Below the pieces are notes generated by a model. The model was given only the letters and a program-made list of their open reading frames with translations, was not told the DNA's origin and ran no database searches. DNA of 64,000 bases from Odontocerum albicorne (lineage: Eukaryota; Arthropoda; Insecta; Trichoptera; Odontoceridae). The DNA is taken from NCBI GenBank assembly GCA_949825065.1, contig OX463846.1, positions 16,216,205 through 16,280,204 of the forward strand. The letters are read 5' to 3'. Each line of letters begins with the position of its first letter. The stretch's first letter is position 1. The position numbers and the translations under genes were made by a program. Below are positions 1 to 9,600 of this stretch, one piece after another.

Positions 1-410
1 TTCATATTTTTTAATAGAATAACTCTAATATATTTTTTATTTCGCTCACCAGCGTTGGTAAACTCCTGTTATAAAATCCACATTAAGGGCTGTCACGAGT
101 ATTTATTAATATCAATGGTGATGAACCTTGATTATGGTTCGAATTTCACAAGAAGCATCAATCAAAATTATCTACTGATGGAGATTCATCATTTGTCAAC
201 TACAAGTATATACAAGTGGACGCATATAATATATATATACAAATATGTGTAAAAAAGATCCAACCCTCTTTTTATATTTTTTAATAACTCGTGTATAGTC
301 GTATTTAAAATACGACTTATCATTTATTTCACGTTTGATAAAAGTTTAGACCAATTTCAACAAATATAAAATAACACATCATACAAGAAAACATTTAAAT
401 AGATTTTAAC
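1..410. other. AT-rich sequence, nothing identified
   Basis: No coding pattern, RNA gene or recognisable repeat seen. The open frame beginning near base 55 has low-complexity composition and no family resemblance. Confidence 0.5.
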
Positions 411-620
411 GACGTGCGTTAGTTAGATGGTAAGATGTCTGTCTTTCGACTCGGAGGTTGCGGGTTCGATTCCCGTTGGAAACCAGTTAAAAAAAAGTTT
501 TCCAGTCTGGTTTTATAAACATCTTTCTGATTGGTTGGAAGAAATTGCCACTTGGCAATTATTCCACATAGGTGTATCATATACAACAAAAGTGTTATGC
601 ATGATCAGACGGGCGCTGCT
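411..620 (+). repeat. tRNA-derived SINE, family A (near full length)
   Basis: A tRNA-like head with a box A-like stretch (TAGTTAGATGGTAAGA, 419-434) and a clear box B (GGTTCGATTCC, 463-473) is followed by a short A-rich link. The body then reads CCAGTCTGGTTTT, a 'TTTCTGATTGGTTGGAAGA' segment and 'ATTGCCACTTGGCAAT', ending near ACAAAAGTGTTATGC. The same order of segments recurs at 37203, 39218 and 52000 and, inverted, at 47110. An internal Pol III promoter followed by an unrelated body defines a SINE; it makes no protein. Confidence 0.8.
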
Positions 621-666
621 TCAGTTTGTTAAATTTGTATTTCATGGAAAAAATAAAAACGATTTT

Positions 667-735
667 TAGGCACCGCAGTCATGCGGTTAGCAAGCTTGCT
701 TATTAGCCTGAGTTCGATTCACTTTTGGATGAATA
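667..735 (+). repeat. tRNA-like SINE head fragment
   Basis: A stretch shaped like a tRNA 5' half, with a box A-like CATGCGGTTAGCAAGC and box B-like GAGTTCGATTCAC, but no family A body behind it. It is probably a decayed SINE head; the acceptor stem does not close, so it is not a tRNA gene. Confidence 0.45.
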
Positions 736-739
736 TAAT

Positions 740-1910
740 ATTTATTGTTTTTCTACACTAAGTATAAAACTTAACCTTAAATATTGGAGTATTTATTCTT
801 CGGAACGGAGTGTAACGAAATAGAGCTTTATCATATAAATATAACTTTCATTTTTTTTATTAATTTTGTAGAGCCACGTACCAAACGATGAATTTACGTC
901 TATATTAAACATCATTGATAACAAACAGCTAATAACAATGTTGACCAAATATTATTCTTATTTTTAGACAATATCTAGAAACTGTATATTATAGTCATTT
1001 CATTTTAAATACTTAAAAATAATGTTTTATGTGCGTGAAATTATATATTTAATTTGTTATGGTGTTAATCTTGTTTATATATTTTTGTAAAGTATGAAGA
1101 AATCACTGCTTTACATTCTAGTTGTATTATAAGATACAGCATGTTATTGATAAATACATAAATTAATATCCCGATTCAAGCAGATCGTTAGATGAATCTT
1201 TTTTGCACAAATACGTGCAAGTTAATAAATGCCAGACAGCCGACATGCCTGGGTTTATTTATCAAACTTTTGCAAACGCTAACTCTGATCAACATTTTGG
1301 AGAGTTATATTATAATATTTTCACTCTATTATTAAATTTGATAAAATACAAAAGTTTCAGAAAATTATAAAGTTTTTATATACACCCTAATTAATGTCAA
1401 ATAAATTAAAAATCACGACTTGAACATCAAAAACCTATTTTGCTCCCTTTTCAATAGCGTTGTTCATCCTACATTTTGATGGTGTAACAAATGCTATAAT
1501 TTATGTCATATTTTGTTTAGTCAATATATTGAGTGTTATTCAGTTGAGTTGTTGAGCGTTGAGCGTTGCAGTTATAAAAATAAAGAATGCCATTTTAGTG
1601 GTTAACCCTCACTGGAGACGAAGTTCTAAGAAGCATTCATAGAGACAATCAAGAGGAACCTTTAATTTTTTTTATTTATTTCACACTTTATTCTAAAACA
1701 ATATAACGTACTTATTGTTAGATGAAAATCTCTTCCGAGCAACCAAACCAAAAACTTTATTAGTTGAAACTTTAAATTATCTAAAAGAGTATTTTTTTTA
1801 TTTATTTTATTCTATTGACTCACATAATTACATATTAGCTTTATTTTGGTGCCACATATTATCCTAGTTTGGGTGGATTGCCTATTTATTATAAATAAAA
1901 AACAACCAAA
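740..1910. other. Unannotated AT-rich stretch
   Basis: AT-rich sequence without a convincing open frame or recognised repeat. A small GAGCGTT doublet lies near 1553. Confidence 0.4.
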
Positions 1911-1958
1911 CAAAATTATTAAAGTTTAGTCGCACAAAATTATTAAAGTTTAGTCGCA
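1911..1958. repeat. Perfect 24-bp tandem duplication
   Basis: A 24-base unit beginning CAAAATTATTAAAGTTTAG and ending CGCA occurs twice back to back with no mismatch (1911-1934 and 1935-1958). It looks like a recent slippage duplication. Confidence 0.85.
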
Positions 1959-1974
1959 AAGAAATTAAGTGGTT

Positions 1975-2110
1975 TTAAACCGTGACGGTTCGATTTCTGT
2001 GGTAAAAGATAATATATGTCCCAGTTACTCATTCAATATGTTCAAATCACCGATTATTATCAATATGTTCAATATGTCCGAATCACCGTTTTGGATATTT
2101 TGGAAAAGTA
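1975..2110 (+). repeat. Decayed SINE pieces
   Basis: A box B-like GGTTCGATTTC lies near 1988. At 2060-2100 the text AATATGTCCGAATCACCG followed by GGATATTTTGGAA matches the 3' end of SINE family B (compare 24820 and 40600). The middle is lost. Confidence 0.5.
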
Positions 2111-3289
2111 GTCGTTAAATGGCGCTCAAAAAACAAATAAATGTAAATGCAAGGTGAACTTTTAAAGTAAGAGAAAAAAAGTTATTATAATCATAGATTC
2201 AATGGTAGATACGTTCGATCTTTGACTTTCAAAAAATGAATGCTCACGTTAAGTTTACAACTGACGTTATTTTCAATTATTTTACATAATAAAATATGCA
2301 TAGTCTTTTATAGTACCAAACCAGGTTTCGCAATAATCAGAGTCACGAGAAAAGAACAAGGTTTCTACTTTCAGAGATTCACCTTATCATAAAACGTGGT
2401 ATCCGGGTAGAGCCGGTTTTATAACTTTCAAACTACAATAAACAGGGTAACTGACACTGGCGAAATTATAAATTTATTTGTTTAAATAAAAGCAAAAAAA
2501 ATACAATAACATAACATCGACTCTAAGCCATTGCGAAAATGGAAAATAATGAAAAAAAATAACGCTCAATTATGATTAATAGCGAAAATACTTTTACCAT
2601 TGATGGTTATGACGACGGGCCCGCCTCTCGGGGATATTTAATTGGTCAACCTCTAGTTTATTGCCAATGCTTATTTTTATTATTATTTGTTAAATTTTAT
2701 TAATAAGCGTACATGGTTATATATTGTCTTCTGGCATATACCTTATTACAATACAACTAATATAGTACCATTTAAGTCCAACAATGTCTGGCATCAACAA
2801 GTCAGAGTGTTTATTGGGCAGATACCACGCGGTCACGTCCATCGCATGGTCATGCGATGCAACAAAAAAAAATTAATACCTCTTTCCCATGGTTGTAAGT
2901 CAACTAAAGCCGATAGAAGACGTGTTAATTCGTTATATTCTGAAATGTAAGAAATTGAACATCACGCGGTGAACGTATATTAAGTTTCTTTCAAAAGAAA
3001 GGTAAGCCCTACTGAAATTAAATGGCGTTTAAAAAGTGTCTACGGAAATATATTTCATTACATTTCACAGTGAAAGATTGGCCTAATAGTTTTACTTACG
3101 CAGATAATCGATTAAATGTTATGCTCTTCAGGGCAAAGCAGCAGAATTAATAACTCCAGAAACAGTTGCGTTTGTGCAAGAGGCTTGACTGTTGGGTAAG
3201 AAGACAATTGTGTATCTCGACCACACGTTATTTAATATGTTCGAATAACTTATCTGACCCCATTTGGGTTAAATACCACTGAAGTAATA
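2111..3289. other. Unannotated stretch
   Basis: No recognised gene or repeat. A frame of 87 codons at 2687-2950 shows no known motif and has the composition of random AT-rich DNA. Confidence 0.4.
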
Positions 3290-3579
3290 ATACCCCGCAA
3301 GTTAAAAGGTAACAACGCTCGGCATACGTCTAGAATAGATAAAAGGGGACCTAGTCTGGTAAAAGGGGGGCTAGTCTGGTAATTATCTGGAATTAACACA
3401 CGTAGACAAGCAACAACACTCGTACTTATGTAGTGCACGTGAGTGTTGTTACAGGACAAACTCTCACCAGACTGGGAGTTTGTATTCAAGACAAATCGGG
3501 TACGAATAGCAATCGAACCCGAAACGTCGAAAGTTCACTACCTTACCAACTAGGCCACGGCGGTCGTCAGTATTGCCAA
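3290..3579 (-). repeat. tRNA-derived SINE, family B, cut by assembly gap
   Basis: Read on the minus strand from the gap, it starts TGGCCTAGTTGGTAAGG (box A-like) and has box B GGGTTCGATTGC near 3510, then a CAGTCTGGTGAGAG body. It contains the family B stem-loop (AACAACACTC ... GAGTGTTGTT, 3409-3452). An 18-base GGGGACCTAGTCTGGTAA-like segment is repeated at about 3346 and 3365. The tRNA-like head ends exactly at the N run, so the true 5' end may be missing. Confidence 0.75.
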
Positions 3580-3779
3580 NNNNNNNNNNNNNNNNNNNNN
3601 NNNNNNNNNNNNNNNNNNNNNNNNNNNNNNNNNNNNNNNNNNNNNNNNNNNNNNNNNNNNNNNNNNNNNNNNNNNNNNNNNNNNNNNNNNNNNNNNNNNN
3701 NNNNNNNNNNNNNNNNNNNNNNNNNNNNNNNNNNNNNNNNNNNNNNNNNNNNNNNNNNNNNNNNNNNNNNNNNNNNNNN
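3580..3779. other. Assembly gap (200 N)
   Basis: Exactly 200 undetermined bases, between a SINE copy and a GAGTC-rich repeat. The round length suggests a placeholder rather than a measured size. Confidence 0.99.
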
Positions 3780-3917
3780 GCGCGGGAAAATAAAGAAAAA
3801 TGTTAAAATAATTAAACGGAGTCGGAGTCGGTCGATTTTTTTCGACTCCGACTCCGCCTAAAATGTTCCGCCTCCACGACTCCGGCTCCGACTCCGACTC
3901 CGACTCCACAGCCCTGC
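3780..3917 (-). mobile_element. GAGTC-rich transposon terminus (hAT-like ending)
   Basis: CGGAGTCGGAGTCGG (about 3818) and TCGACTCCGACTCCG (about 3842) form an inverted pair around a T-rich loop. A further run of CTCCGACTCCGACTCC ends in ACAGCCCTG at 3908-3916. Read on the minus strand the terminus is CAGGGCTGTGGAGTCGGAG. Terminal inverted repeats starting CAGGG(C/T) are known from hAT-family transposons, which is the basis for the tentative class. The other end would lie in or beyond the gap; no transposase is visible. Confidence 0.45.
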
Positions 3918-4401
3918 ACATAACATATGAAATTAACCCCTTTTATATGTAAGTACTGAAAAAATATTTTCGCAAGTTGAACTGTACGAGTATATATAAA
4001 TAGAAATCTTTGAGGCCAAAGTAAAAGTTGATCAATACATTTACTTAATGTACAATAAGAATGTATCGTTTCTTAACTATGCGTTATTTTCATTCTTAAA
4101 TAACTAGAGTTCTAATATTATTACTAGCGTACTACCTCGATCAAAAGTGTTTATGTTTCACAATAAGAAAGCTAAAACATTAAAAAAGCACACAAACAAA
4201 AGCTCCATACAAATAATATGAAGTTGCCGCGAAGGGCTAAATGTATGACAAGAATAAATACATTATTGAATGATTATGTCATGGATATTTAAAGTTAGCT
4301 GCTGTTGCTTATAAAAATTACAAGACCATGTTGGTCAAGTCATGTTTATTTTTTCGTATAATAACCCTTGACATATACGATATAGTGATACAGACATATT
4401 A
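3918..4401. other. Unannotated AT-rich stretch
   Basis: Nothing recognised on either strand. Confidence 0.4.
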
Positions 4402-4712
4402 AAGAGCTTAGTTGGGAAATAATATTGTCTTCAGTTCCGATCATTGAGCCGTTTGGATAAAGAATAATTGGAAAAGACACAGTTCGCCATCGTACGTGTT
4501 TGTAGTAACTACCATACGCGGACAGAATAGCAACCTTCGCGTACGTCTAGACTGTGCGAGTACTATTACCAGGTAAACTCTTAAACCAGACTGAGCCCTT
4601 TTTATTATTACATTTGTTTTGGAAACCATCAGGAATTCAACCCGAAGCATCCAGTTGGAAGACATGTATCTTACTAACTAGGCCGCGGAGGTATTTGGTG
4701 TAGTAATATCTT
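4402..4712 (-). repeat. tRNA-derived SINE, family B (full length)
   Basis: The minus-strand head (GGCCTAGTTAGTAAGATAC near 4685) contains a box A-like segment; box B is eroded near 4645. The body carries CAGTCTGGTTTAAGAG, the central stem-loop region near 4520-4580, and the tail with GAAGACAATATTATT. The order matches copies at 22625, 24460 and 57505. Minus-strand and plus-strand open frames here are fortuitous. Confidence 0.7.
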
Positions 4713-5040
4713 CGTATAAAGCAAAAACCATTATTTTGACAGATTTGAACTATTCGTAATGTAATCAACACACTGGATTTTTTACTACCCAGAAAAAAAC
4801 CACTCCACAATTGTTTCTTAAAAACAACCAAAGGGTATAACTAAAGTAATACTATGAGATGAGTCAACTCACTTCATAACGACCAGCTTTGAGTTTGTCT
4901 ATAGAAAACACCAACGACAAATATATAAAAGGATGAAAAAACCTAATAAAATAAAAAATGTTATTTATTTCCCATCAAAAGATATATAAAAATTCCAAAC
5001 AGAACAACGCAGATTTCGGAAGCTGTTGATCATGAGGACA
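4713..5040. other. Unannotated stretch
   Basis: AT-rich, no recognised feature. Confidence 0.4.
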
Positions 5041-5170
5041 GTTGAGAAAAAATGAGCAAGAGGAAGGTCTTCTACGAGATGGACTACCAAGTTTCATACA
5101 TACTCTTAGCAGTGGATCACGACGCTCAGCATGGAACACCCGGTGAAGAAGTTATGTACAAAAAATGACT
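5041..5170 (+). pseudogene. LINE ORF2 C-terminal remnant
   Basis: The plus-strand translation reads VEKK, a stop, then ARGRSSTRWTTKFHT and later LSMEHPVKK. It resembles the C-terminal end of the endonuclease-reverse transcriptase of insect non-LTR retrotransposons, where a V(E/D)GKR-rich, RGRxPxRWTDQI motif comes before the last residues. At least one in-frame stop is visible. Related remnants of the same LINE type lie at 18600, 29290 and, inverted, 59255. Confidence 0.55.
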
Positions 5171-5344
5171 CATATTTTTATGTCCTACTTAATGAAGTGA
5201 GCGTCGCCTGATTATTTTACAGTGTGTAGGCTCGTGGAATTTGGCACTTAACATTTAATTTGAATATTTTTTCGTGTGATATAATATTCATATTAAAAAT
5301 ATTCATCAGCAATCCAATAAAAAAATATTAAAGGCGGTTTTTGT

Positions 5345-5348
5345 GGCG
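5345..5348. other. Target-site duplication GGCG, left copy
   Basis: GGCG directly precedes the 5' LTR and recurs directly after the 3' LTR at 15038-15041. Four-base duplications are usual for Ty3/gypsy integrases. Confidence 0.85.
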
Positions 5349-6792
5349 TGTTAGGAGTATATTTATTTTTTCATAAAAGGCGGGTGAGAAGTTTGGAATT
5401 TATCCAAAGGAAAAATAACGCGCGAAATTGGTTGTCGATACGAGCGGAATTGAAACGTACTTTCCCTTTGTTCTGATTACGAGGGATAGATAATGACGCA
5501 TAATAACGAGTCCGAGCGTGACGCAGTTGTAATTAGGACAAGGAATGATGCAATCATTCTCTGGTTCTAGAAGATTCTATTCCAAAACGCGCGGTATAAA
5601 GAATTACTTCTATCGCAGGGGAATTGCGTCACTTATAAGAAATAATCGGATGCAATGTCGTGATTGGTCGAGTTACGGCCCGACCAAAGATTTGACCAAT
5701 CAAGAGATCGCTTACAAAACGCCATGGGCATAGACTGCAGCACGCGCGCGTTGTACAGGTGCGAGGGAAGAAGGTTAGCTGGGCATTACGGGCGATACCG
5801 TCACGACTACTAGTTCAGTTATTAAGACCGGTCCCGGTCGGGTAGAATACGAATTAATAATTAATTGATTCATTTCAAGTTATCGGTCAGTTACCTTGTG
5901 TTCCGAGTTATAATCTCCTGTTGGGAGCGTACGAATTAATAATTAGTTTTTTTTGTGAAAGTTCTTCCCGCACTTCAGTCTAGACTTGACGCGGGGATTT
6001 ATCTGCGGAATAGTATTTCCAAAGAAATAATCTTGGATCATTATTGACGCCATCAGGCGTGAAGCAAGTAAAGTTCGAGAAACTAAGATAAGCGGTTCTT
6101 TAAATAACTGCGGGTCTGAAATCGTTCTCCCAGGCCGAGGGCTAGGGAAGAATTTTGTATCGGCGCAGCGCCAAGCTCCAAAGGACGCTTGCGGTATCAT
6201 CGTCATCAGAGGCATCGTTCCGGTTTTGTTTTCGGGGAGAAATCTTCAGGTTCCTCCGCCGTTCCGAGAGAATAGACACTACGCATAACATTCCTTATCG
6301 ATCTTCATGGTATTGTGGGGTGAGTGAGTCCTTTGTATTGTAACCTATCATTGTTGGTTTCTCTTTACCTCATAACCTTTGTTTGTGATGAATATTGAGC
6401 GGGAATCAGTCTTTAATGCAAGCCCAAATTATTAGTCTGCCTACTCTGGTACTTTTGTAATATATATAATTTTTTTTCTCGGCATTATTGCGGAGTTTTT
6501 TTTATTGAAATCTCATTGGATTAAACTAAGTATTATCACAAATTTATGTCTTTCCTTTGTTGTTCCCCTTGTCCGGCGGATAATATCTTGGAGGCCTAGT
6601 ACATCTGATTATTGAACCCATCGCGATCTGAGACGAAAGAGTACTTGTTCTGTATTTTCTTCATATGCCGCTGAGACCCGGGTAAGTTTTATTGAGAGAA
6701 AATTAGTGTCAGAAGTGTTTAAACTATTGCTTTATTGTTGCATGGAGGCAACGCTCTCTCTTAATTTAGTAAATATAGGTATAAGTGTAACA
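5349..6792 (+). repeat. 5' long terminal repeat
   Basis: It begins TGTTAGGAGTATA and ends AAGTGTAACA, the usual TG...CA frame. The identical sequence lies 8,245 bases downstream. A TATA-like GGTATAAAG (about 5593-5601) may be the core promoter. At 1,444 bp it is long for a gypsy-type LTR. Short open frames of 60-90 codons occur identically in both LTRs on both strands and look fortuitous. A short segment, TATCATCGTCATCAGAGGC near 6196, reappears almost unchanged inside gag near 7787. Confidence 0.95.
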
Positions 6793-6793
6793 A

Positions 6794-6812
6794 TGTCGCC
6801 CGTACGTGGGGC
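6794..6812 (+). promoter_or_regulatory. Primer binding site, tRNA-Lys-like
   Basis: TGTCGCCCGTACGTGGGGC starts two bases after the LTR end. It matches the complement of the 3' end of insect tRNA-Lys (TGGCGCCCAACGTGGGGC, known from Drosophila) apart from one inserted base and one or two mismatches. This is where a lysine tRNA would prime minus-strand DNA synthesis. The mismatches may be real or may show that another tRNA is used. Confidence 0.7.
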
Positions 6813-7634
6813 CATTTTAGAAAAATGCTGGCTTCCAGGGTATTTGACTAAGCGGACGGGGTGATAAAGTGTATAAAAATATAATTTGTTCTTTTTTCAG
6901 AAAATTTAGCGCGAAATTCGTAAGATAAGCATAGGTCGCCATCTTGTCTTGTTCGAGAAGCGTCTGTGGTTGAGGTGGTTGCGAATAATCAGGAGTATAG
7001 TTTGCCGCGTAAAGTGATTAGATACGCATTGAGCGATAGTTTAGTTCAAACAAAATAAGTGACCGAATAAATAAGAGTGCCTAGTTAATTGCGGATAGAG
7101 AAGTGATTAGTGGTTACGTTCGCGAAGTATTCCAGTGTTTTTGGAAATTCAAGACCATTTGTTTGAAACCAATCTCGCCTTATAGCTTGCGCGGGGATAG
7201 GCAAGAGGAGAGTGCGTATAACTTACAGTAGTTCGGTTTGCGTCGATGTTGATGCGGTAAAGGGGAATAGTGTTACAACATTTAGATAAAATCACTTGGT
7301 GCTTATACTCAATTGTTTTCGGAACAAATCTTTGTAATATAAGAGAGTGAATAATATTGAATTGAATTACTTTGATATTTAAGTTCTAGATTCGTGGCAA
7401 GCGGTGTGGTGGAAGAGTGATTTAGGAAATTTTGATAATAATACATATTGGTTGTAATTGTTAGTTCTTAATTTTGGAACATTTCAATAAAAGGGGGGTC
7501 GTTGGTGTTGAATTAAGGTTACATTCTAGTTAAATTCTTTGTTCTTGTTGAACAGTGTAAGTAAAGCATTGTTTAACAAGGTGAAGTAAGATTTCGTTGG
7601 GGATAGATTTTGATACCTGCTGTTACGAATAGAG
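6813..7634 (+). other. Untranslated leader of the LTR element
   Basis: An 820-base stretch without a sustained frame between the primer site and gag. In retroelements this zone holds packaging signals, but no specific signal can be named by eye. It contains GAATAAATAAG near 7066. Confidence 0.6.
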
Positions 7635-8417
7635 TTGGAAATGAATATCGCAATGGATCCAATAGTTAATATAATGAAAGCCACGAAAGAGAGGCTAATC
7701 GGGGAATTAATTAAAAGGGGATTAGTTCCTAGTAATAATTTTTACGAGTTGCGGCTTCAGGCCTCTTTGTTTAACAAGTGTATTGTATCATCGTCATCGG
7801 AGGCGGTCGCCTTACCAGTTAGGTGCGTGCCTTACCGGAATCTTATGAGAGCTCCGCAGTTTCTAGAGACAACGGATCCTGGGGTTACCGCTTCAGAAGC
7901 CCTAGCACCAGTGCCATTGGCAAGTTCATCTCCATATACTGGAGGTAGAGTGGCGAGTTCGGGTATTCCACGTTCGTCTCCACAAGGGAATGTAAATTCT
8001 TCTGTTTGGCCGATAGAGGCTTGTACCGGAGGAGGTTGCGTAAGAGAATTTTTGTCGCGTATAGAGGAGTTGGAAAGGCGGTGTTCGGCCTTAGAGCTGA
8101 TGAATAGGAATAAGGGAAGGTTTCCTCGTCCTGCTCCCTTCGTCTCGAGAACAGATGCTCGTTTGGCACCAGTCTCTCGTACCTCGAATACTCGAGATTC
8201 GTTTGAACGAAGGTGTTTTCGGTGCAATCTTCCAAATCATCAGGCGCGCAATTGCCCCGGGCAGCCGCGTAACCGAAAGAAACCTGTACGGACGGCTGAC
8301 GATCTTCGTAGGGCTAGAGCCAGCCCAGCGCGTCCGTTGGTCATATTACCCGATATGTCTGGGCCACCTCCAGATGTTAAGTTTCCAAAAGACCGGGTGG
8401 GCACCAACCCGTATTAA
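7635..8417 (+). CDS. gag: Short retrotransposon Gag with CCHC zinc knuckle
   Basis: A 260-residue frame, the only convincing coding region of the element. Residues about 11-45 form a basic, leucine-spaced helical segment (ATKERLIGELIKRGL) resembling the SAP-like N-terminus of some insect Gags. Residues 85-135 are Ser/Pro/Gly-rich, and 137-158 are likely a coiled coil (FLSRIEELERRC). C194-C197-H202-C207 is a perfect CX2CX4HX4C zinc knuckle in an arginine-rich region, as in nucleocapsid proteins that bind the element's RNA. Gypsy-type Gags are usually 350-500 residues; this one appears to lack most of the capsid core and major homology region. Start candidates are Met1 (7635), Met3 and Met7; the sequence does not decide. 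It ends at a TAA (8415-8417), and the same frame continues as the protease remnant. Probable role: packaging the element's RNA into particles made largely by a helper. Confidence 0.82.
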   Translation: MEMNIAMDPIVNIMKATKERLIGELIKRGLVPSNNFYELRLQASLFNKCIVSSSSEAVALPVRCVPYRNLMRAPQFLETTDPGVTASEALAPVPLASSSPYTGGRVASSGIPRSSPQGNVNSSVWPIEACTGGGCVREFLSRIEELERRCSALELMNRNKGRFPRPAPFVSRTDARLAPVSRTSNTRDSFERRCFRCNLPNHQARNCPGQPRNRKKPVRTADDLRRARASPARPLVILPDMSGPPPDVKFPKDRVGTNPY

Positions 8418-8714
8418 GTACGTCGGAGTTACCGGATTTGTCGCATTACTCAGCGACCGGGAGAGTTTTCCTTTTTTGTAAAAGGCTTGATTGAGATTAC
8501 GAGTTCAGGGGAAGAGCGGCCCTACCTACGTTGTAGTATTCAAGATTTGCCGTTTTCGGCTTGGCTCGATTTGAGTGCGTCAGTGGACGCAGTAGCTGAT
8601 CAACAGTTCGTCGTCTCGCGTCGTACTGACAAATTGATACCGTTAGACCGCGAGGCGCAGATTACTTCTTCAATTCCGTTGCCATTGCGATCGGCTTTGT
8701 TTCCGTTAAGATAG
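8418..8714 (+). pseudogene. Broken aspartic protease remnant
   Basis: In the same frame as gag, just after its stop, is a 99-codon stretch with EERPYLRCSI and then AWLDLSASVDAVAD. The pattern (R)PYxxxxI......(L)LDTGASxS is the usual start of a retroviral-type aspartic protease; here the active-site tetrad reads D-L-S-A (8568-8579) instead of D-T/S-G-A. The frame stops at 8712-8714, far short of a full protease of about 100-130 residues. Loss of the active-site Gly and of the C-terminal half means it cannot be an active protease. The in-frame TAA might once have been a readthrough point or may be a decay mutation. A second, more eroded copy lies at 9352-9600. Confidence 0.6.
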
Positions 8715-9352
8715 AACCACCTTCACCGCAGATTATTCTCTTGTGCAGTTCGTCGTCTCGCGTCGTGCGGACAAATTGATACCGTCCGTCCGCAAGGCGC
8801 GGAATACTTTTTCAATTCCGTTGCAGTTGCGATTCAATCCTCTTTAACTTTGTATACCTTAAGGGTGTGAAGTACGTCCTCTCGCGTTGCCCTGACAAAT
8901 ACCGTCAGGCCGCGGGAGACGTATTATATTATTATCAATTCCGTTTCCGTCATACTAGTATCTCCTTATCGAGGAATATTCTATTTAGCAGTTCGTCGTC
9001 TTGCGTCATGCGGACAAATTGATACCGTCCGTCCGCAAGGCGCGGAATACTTTTTCAATTCCGTTGCAGTTGCGATTCAATCCTCTTTAACTTTGTATAC
9101 CTTAAGGGTGTGAAGTACGTCCTCTCGCGTTGCCCTAACAAATACCGTCAGGCCGCGGGAGACGTATTATATTATTATCAATTCCGTTTCCGTCATACTA
9201 GTATCTCCTTATCGAGGAATATTCTATTTAGCAGTTCGTCGTCTTGCGTCATGCGGACAAATTGATACCGTCCGTCCGCGAGGCGCGGCATACTTTTTCA
9301 ATTCCGTTGCAATTGCGATTCAATCCTCTTTAACATTGTATTACTTTAATGT
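8602..9352 (+). repeat. 243-bp tandem repeat array with conserved stem-loops
   Basis: Units start GCAGTTCGTCGTC at 8745, 8988 and 9231, exactly 243 bases apart; the third is cut at about 9350, and a diverged partial unit lies at 8602-8744. Each full unit holds two related subunits. Both can fold: CTCTCGCG/CGCGGGAG with inner CCTGAC/GTCAGG (8879-8918), and GCGGAC/GTCCGC (8767-8793). Full units differ at only a few positions, so the expansion is recent. No protein is encoded. Confidence 0.92.
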
Positions 9353-9600
9353 ATTAAGTACGTCGGAGTTAGCAGATTTGTCGCATTACACAGCGACCGG
9401 GAGAGTGTCTTTTTCTTGTAAGGGGTTGGGTTGAGACTACAGGTTCAGGGGACAAGCGGCCCTTCCAGCACGATAGTATTCAAGAATTGCCGTTTAGGCC
9501 TTGGCTCGATTCGAGTGCGTCAGTGGACGCAGTAGCTAATGAGCATTTCGTAATCTCACGTTTGTCCTGACCAATTGTCCCGGCAGGCCGTGAGACGCGG
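9352..9600 (+). repeat. Second, eroded copy of the gag-end/protease segment
   Basis: GTATTAAGTACGTCGGAGTT and the next 190 bases repeat 8412-8610 with about 10-15% differences. The protease motif region here reads D-S-S-A-S (9508-9522), with small differences that break the frame. A stem-loop TCTCACG/CGTGAGA with inner CCTG/CAGG lies at 9554-9595. Having the 243-bp array between two copies of one segment suggests a duplication larger than the array itself. Confidence 0.8.

Noticed and set aside
411..485. Possible tRNA gene
   Set aside because: Good box B, but the acceptor stem does not close and the same text continues into a repeated SINE body elsewhere in the window.
5545..6343. Small proteins of 62 and 90 residues
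   Set aside because: They occur identically in both LTRs and have no family resemblance; LTR identity alone explains their conservation.
7832..8235. Minus-strand frames of 131 and 116 codons opposite gag
   Set aside because: Shadow frames of a gag supported by its zinc knuckle; no motifs of their own.
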